Shown here: in pieces, positions 22,147-23,148 of the stretch
How the letters are laid out: every line of letters starts with the position of its first letter
Position numbering within the stretch: the stretch's first letter is position 1
IMG/VR virus record: IMGVR_UViG_3300009034_000214
Span: 1 to 23,148 of that record
From: a virus
DNA length: 23,148 nt
Reading direction: 5' to 3' (one strand)
Notes under the pieces: model-generated
Told to the model about the DNA's origin: nothing
Seen by the model: the letters and a program-made list of their open reading frames with translations, nothing else
Databases searched by the model: none
Program-made: the position numbers and the translations under genes

Positions 22147-22388
22147 TTTTCTACCTCCTTGTTTAATTTGCCCTCAAGCTCATCAATCCTCTTCTCAAAG
22201 GCTTTCTTTTTGGCTTTATTAGCTTGAATCCAGGCGACACAACAGAAAACCATATGATAGAGCCAGGCATAAAAGAACCATCCCATAGCAGCATCATAAT
22301 TGTCTATACCTGCCATCCAACAGCCGATTATAAAGCACGTTAATCCCAAGATAACCCCGACAATGCTCATGATGTGTATTATTTTCAT
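22143..22388 (-). CDS. 81-residue two-helix membrane protein
   Basis: An 81-residue protein with two membrane helices (about 3-24, IIHIMSIVGVILGLTCFIIG, and 33-55, AMGWFFYAWLYHMVFCCVAW). A charged helical tail (KKKAFEKRIDELEGKLNKEV) follows. This is the topology of class II holins, but small membrane proteins of other roles look the same. ATG at 22388 has GAGGAGGTTAAGG upstream. The stop overlaps the next gene as ATGA. Confidence 0.7.
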   Translation of the reverse strand: MKIIHIMSIVGVILGLTCFIIGCWMAGIDNYDAAMGWFFYAWLYHMVFCCVAWIQANKAKKKAFEKRIDELEGKLNKEVEK

Positions 22389-22390
22389 CC

Positions 22391-22570
22391 TTAACCTCCT
22401 CGAGTAAAGACTTTCTCTATAAGCAAATTTTTTATCTCTTCCCTCAACGCTCTAAGCTCGATATCTACGACATTCATGCACTCGATAAATCCCATCCTGC
22501 GCAGAACATCTAGCTCAAGCTCGATCACTCCCTTAATCTTTGTTTTTTCCTTTGTCGCCTTTATTTCCAT
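22391..22570 (-). CDS. 59-residue small helical protein
   Basis: A 59-residue protein beginning MEIKATKEKTKIKGVIELEL, with VVDIELRALREEIKNLLIEK in the C-terminal half. It is mainly helical and has no motif. ATG at 22570 has AGGAGTGGACT upstream. The last codons CGA GGA GGT TAA supply the ribosome site of the next gene. Its first 38 bases overlap the end of the upstream gene in another frame, a large overlap, but site and frame support both. Confidence 0.6.
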   Translation of the reverse strand: MEIKATKEKTKIKGVIELELDVLRRMGFIECMNVVDIELRALREEIKNLLIEKVFTRGG

Positions 22571-22772
22571 AGTCCACTCCTAGATATGACTTTACTAACG
22601 TGATCGCTACCTCTAAAGAATTTATAGAGCCTACCACCAAGCCTTGACCATAGCTGCCCTCAGAGGCTTTCCCTTTGAATCCCTTATTAAGCGATTGATG
22701 AAATTCAAGGCTGCCCTCAAGGGATTTAATAAGGGACAAGACCTTCGTTTCTGGGACCACTAAGTTTTTCAT
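22533..22772 (-). CDS. 79-residue small protein, unknown
   Basis: A 79-residue protein starting MKNLVVPETKVLSLIKSLEG. The centre is Gly/Ser-rich (FKGKASEGSYGQGLVVGSIN) and the tail Gly/Lys-rich. The start is placed at ATG 22772 because it overlaps the previous stop as ATGA and has GGAG 8 bases upstream. A GTG three codons earlier is less well placed. No family is recognised. Confidence 0.65.
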   Translation of the reverse strand: MKNLVVPETKVLSLIKSLEGSLEFHQSLNKGFKGKASEGSYGQGLVVGSINSLEVAITLVKSYLGVDYGNKGDKGKNKD

Positions 22773-22939
22773 GCTCCACACTCCTCACACTTAGTAATAC
22801 AATTATTTCCGAGAAAAACCAACTTTCCCCCATTTTCTTCATAAAGTTTTCTCTTCTTCTCCAGGCATGGCCGGCAGAGAAAAAAAGGCTCTCCCCATTC
22901 TTTCTTCTTTTCGTTATAGATCCTGTATCTAAGCGACAT
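22769..22939 (-). CDS. 56-residue zinc-ribbon-like protein
   Basis: A 56-residue protein with two Cys pairs: CRPC at 22-25 and CITKCEEC at 47-54. This spacing is typical of a zinc ribbon, with basic helical sequence between the pairs (LEKKRKLYEENGGK). ATG at 22939 has GAGAGGAGAATAA upstream. The stop overlaps the next gene as ATGA. Small zinc ribbons in phages often act in nucleic-acid or protein binding. The exact role is unknown. Confidence 0.65.
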   Translation of the reverse strand: MSLRYRIYNEKKKEWGEPFFLCRPCLEKKRKLYEENGGKLVFLGNNCITKCEECGA

Positions 22940-22969
22940 TTATTCTCCTCTCTTTTATTTGCCTGCGCT

Positions 22970-23134
22970 TCATTTCTTACAGCTAGGGTGAGCATACTCT
23001 ACCTGATATGTAGATCTATATATCCAGGTCCTTGGGGTCCTCATACGAATCATCTGTTTACACACATAGCACTCCTGCTCTTCATTAGACCCCAACTTCA
23101 TCCTCGCCCACACATGAGATTCTATTAGGCTCAC
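22970..23134 (-). CDS. 54-residue CxxC/HxxxC mini-protein
   Basis: A 54-residue protein with CYVC (about 22-25) and HPSC (about 49-52), a possible single zinc site. The start is taken as GTG at 23134 with AAGGGGAAAAA before it. ATG at 23101 would give a 43-residue form that keeps the whole Cys/His set. It is the first complete gene at the right edge. Bases 23135-23148 hold only its ribosome-site region. Confidence 0.55.
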   Translation of the reverse strand: MSLIESHVWARMKLGSNEEQECYVCKQMIRMRTPRTWIYRSTYQVEYAHPSCKK

Positions 23135-23148
23135 TTTTTCCCCTTACA

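Noticed and set aside
22726-22995. Alternative minus-strand frame of 89 codons
   Set aside because: It runs out of frame across the zinc-ribbon and 79-residue genes, which have ribosome sites and ATGA overlaps. Its product has no plausible features.

Overview
The window is a contiguous piece of a tailed double-stranded DNA bacteriophage genome (or prophage), read entirely from the minus strand. The host is most likely a bacterium: nearly every gene has a strong GGAGG-type ribosome binding site, and the one clear promoter is of the sigma-70 type (TTGACA, 17 bases, TATTTA). The window does not identify the host. A compact tail built on an adaptor plus a large beta-propeller nozzle, with no tape-measure, tail-tube or sheath gene, indicates podovirus morphology (P22/T7/SU10-like logic).

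Read in the direction of transcription (high to low coordinates) there are three blocks. Block 1 (23134 to 20539) is a cluster of small genes: two putative zinc-binding mini-proteins, two unknowns, two small membrane proteins, a winged-helix DNA-binding protein, a third small membrane protein, a 208-residue protein and a protein with a signal peptide. Many overlap by ATGA and form one translational chain. Block 2 is a roughly 100-base spacer (20437-20538), GC-rich in its distal part, followed by a strong promoter at 20408-20436 with an A-tract upstream and inverted and direct repeats around the -10 box. Block 3 (20322 to the left edge) is a long late operon: two very small basic proteins, a 202-residue protein, small and large terminase, a coiled-coil protein, portal, scaffold, major capsid, a small beta-rich protein, a beta-helix protein, several small unknowns, two fibre-like proteins, the head-tail adaptor, the nozzle, a lectin-like protein, a small membrane protein and a final set of Gly/Gln/Met-rich virion-like proteins. 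The last gene runs off the left edge.

The late genes form one packaging and assembly programme. Terminase fills a procapsid built from portal, scaffold and capsid protein. The adaptor and nozzle close the head. The fibre, lectin-like and beta-helix proteins are candidates for surface contacts. The terminal set may be carried in the virion or act at DNA delivery; this is inferred from position and composition only.

The most unusual items are an 18-cysteine virion-region protein with two CxxxC-x6-CxxxC units, a nozzle protein carrying two inserted modules around a split FN3-like domain, a 39-residue arginine-rich mini-protein at the head of the late operon, a cysteine ladder in the beta-helix protein, a structured RNA region just after the capsid and decoration genes, and the dyad-decorated late promoter. 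No tRNA, CRISPR array, integrase, reverse transcriptase or insertion sequence was recognised.
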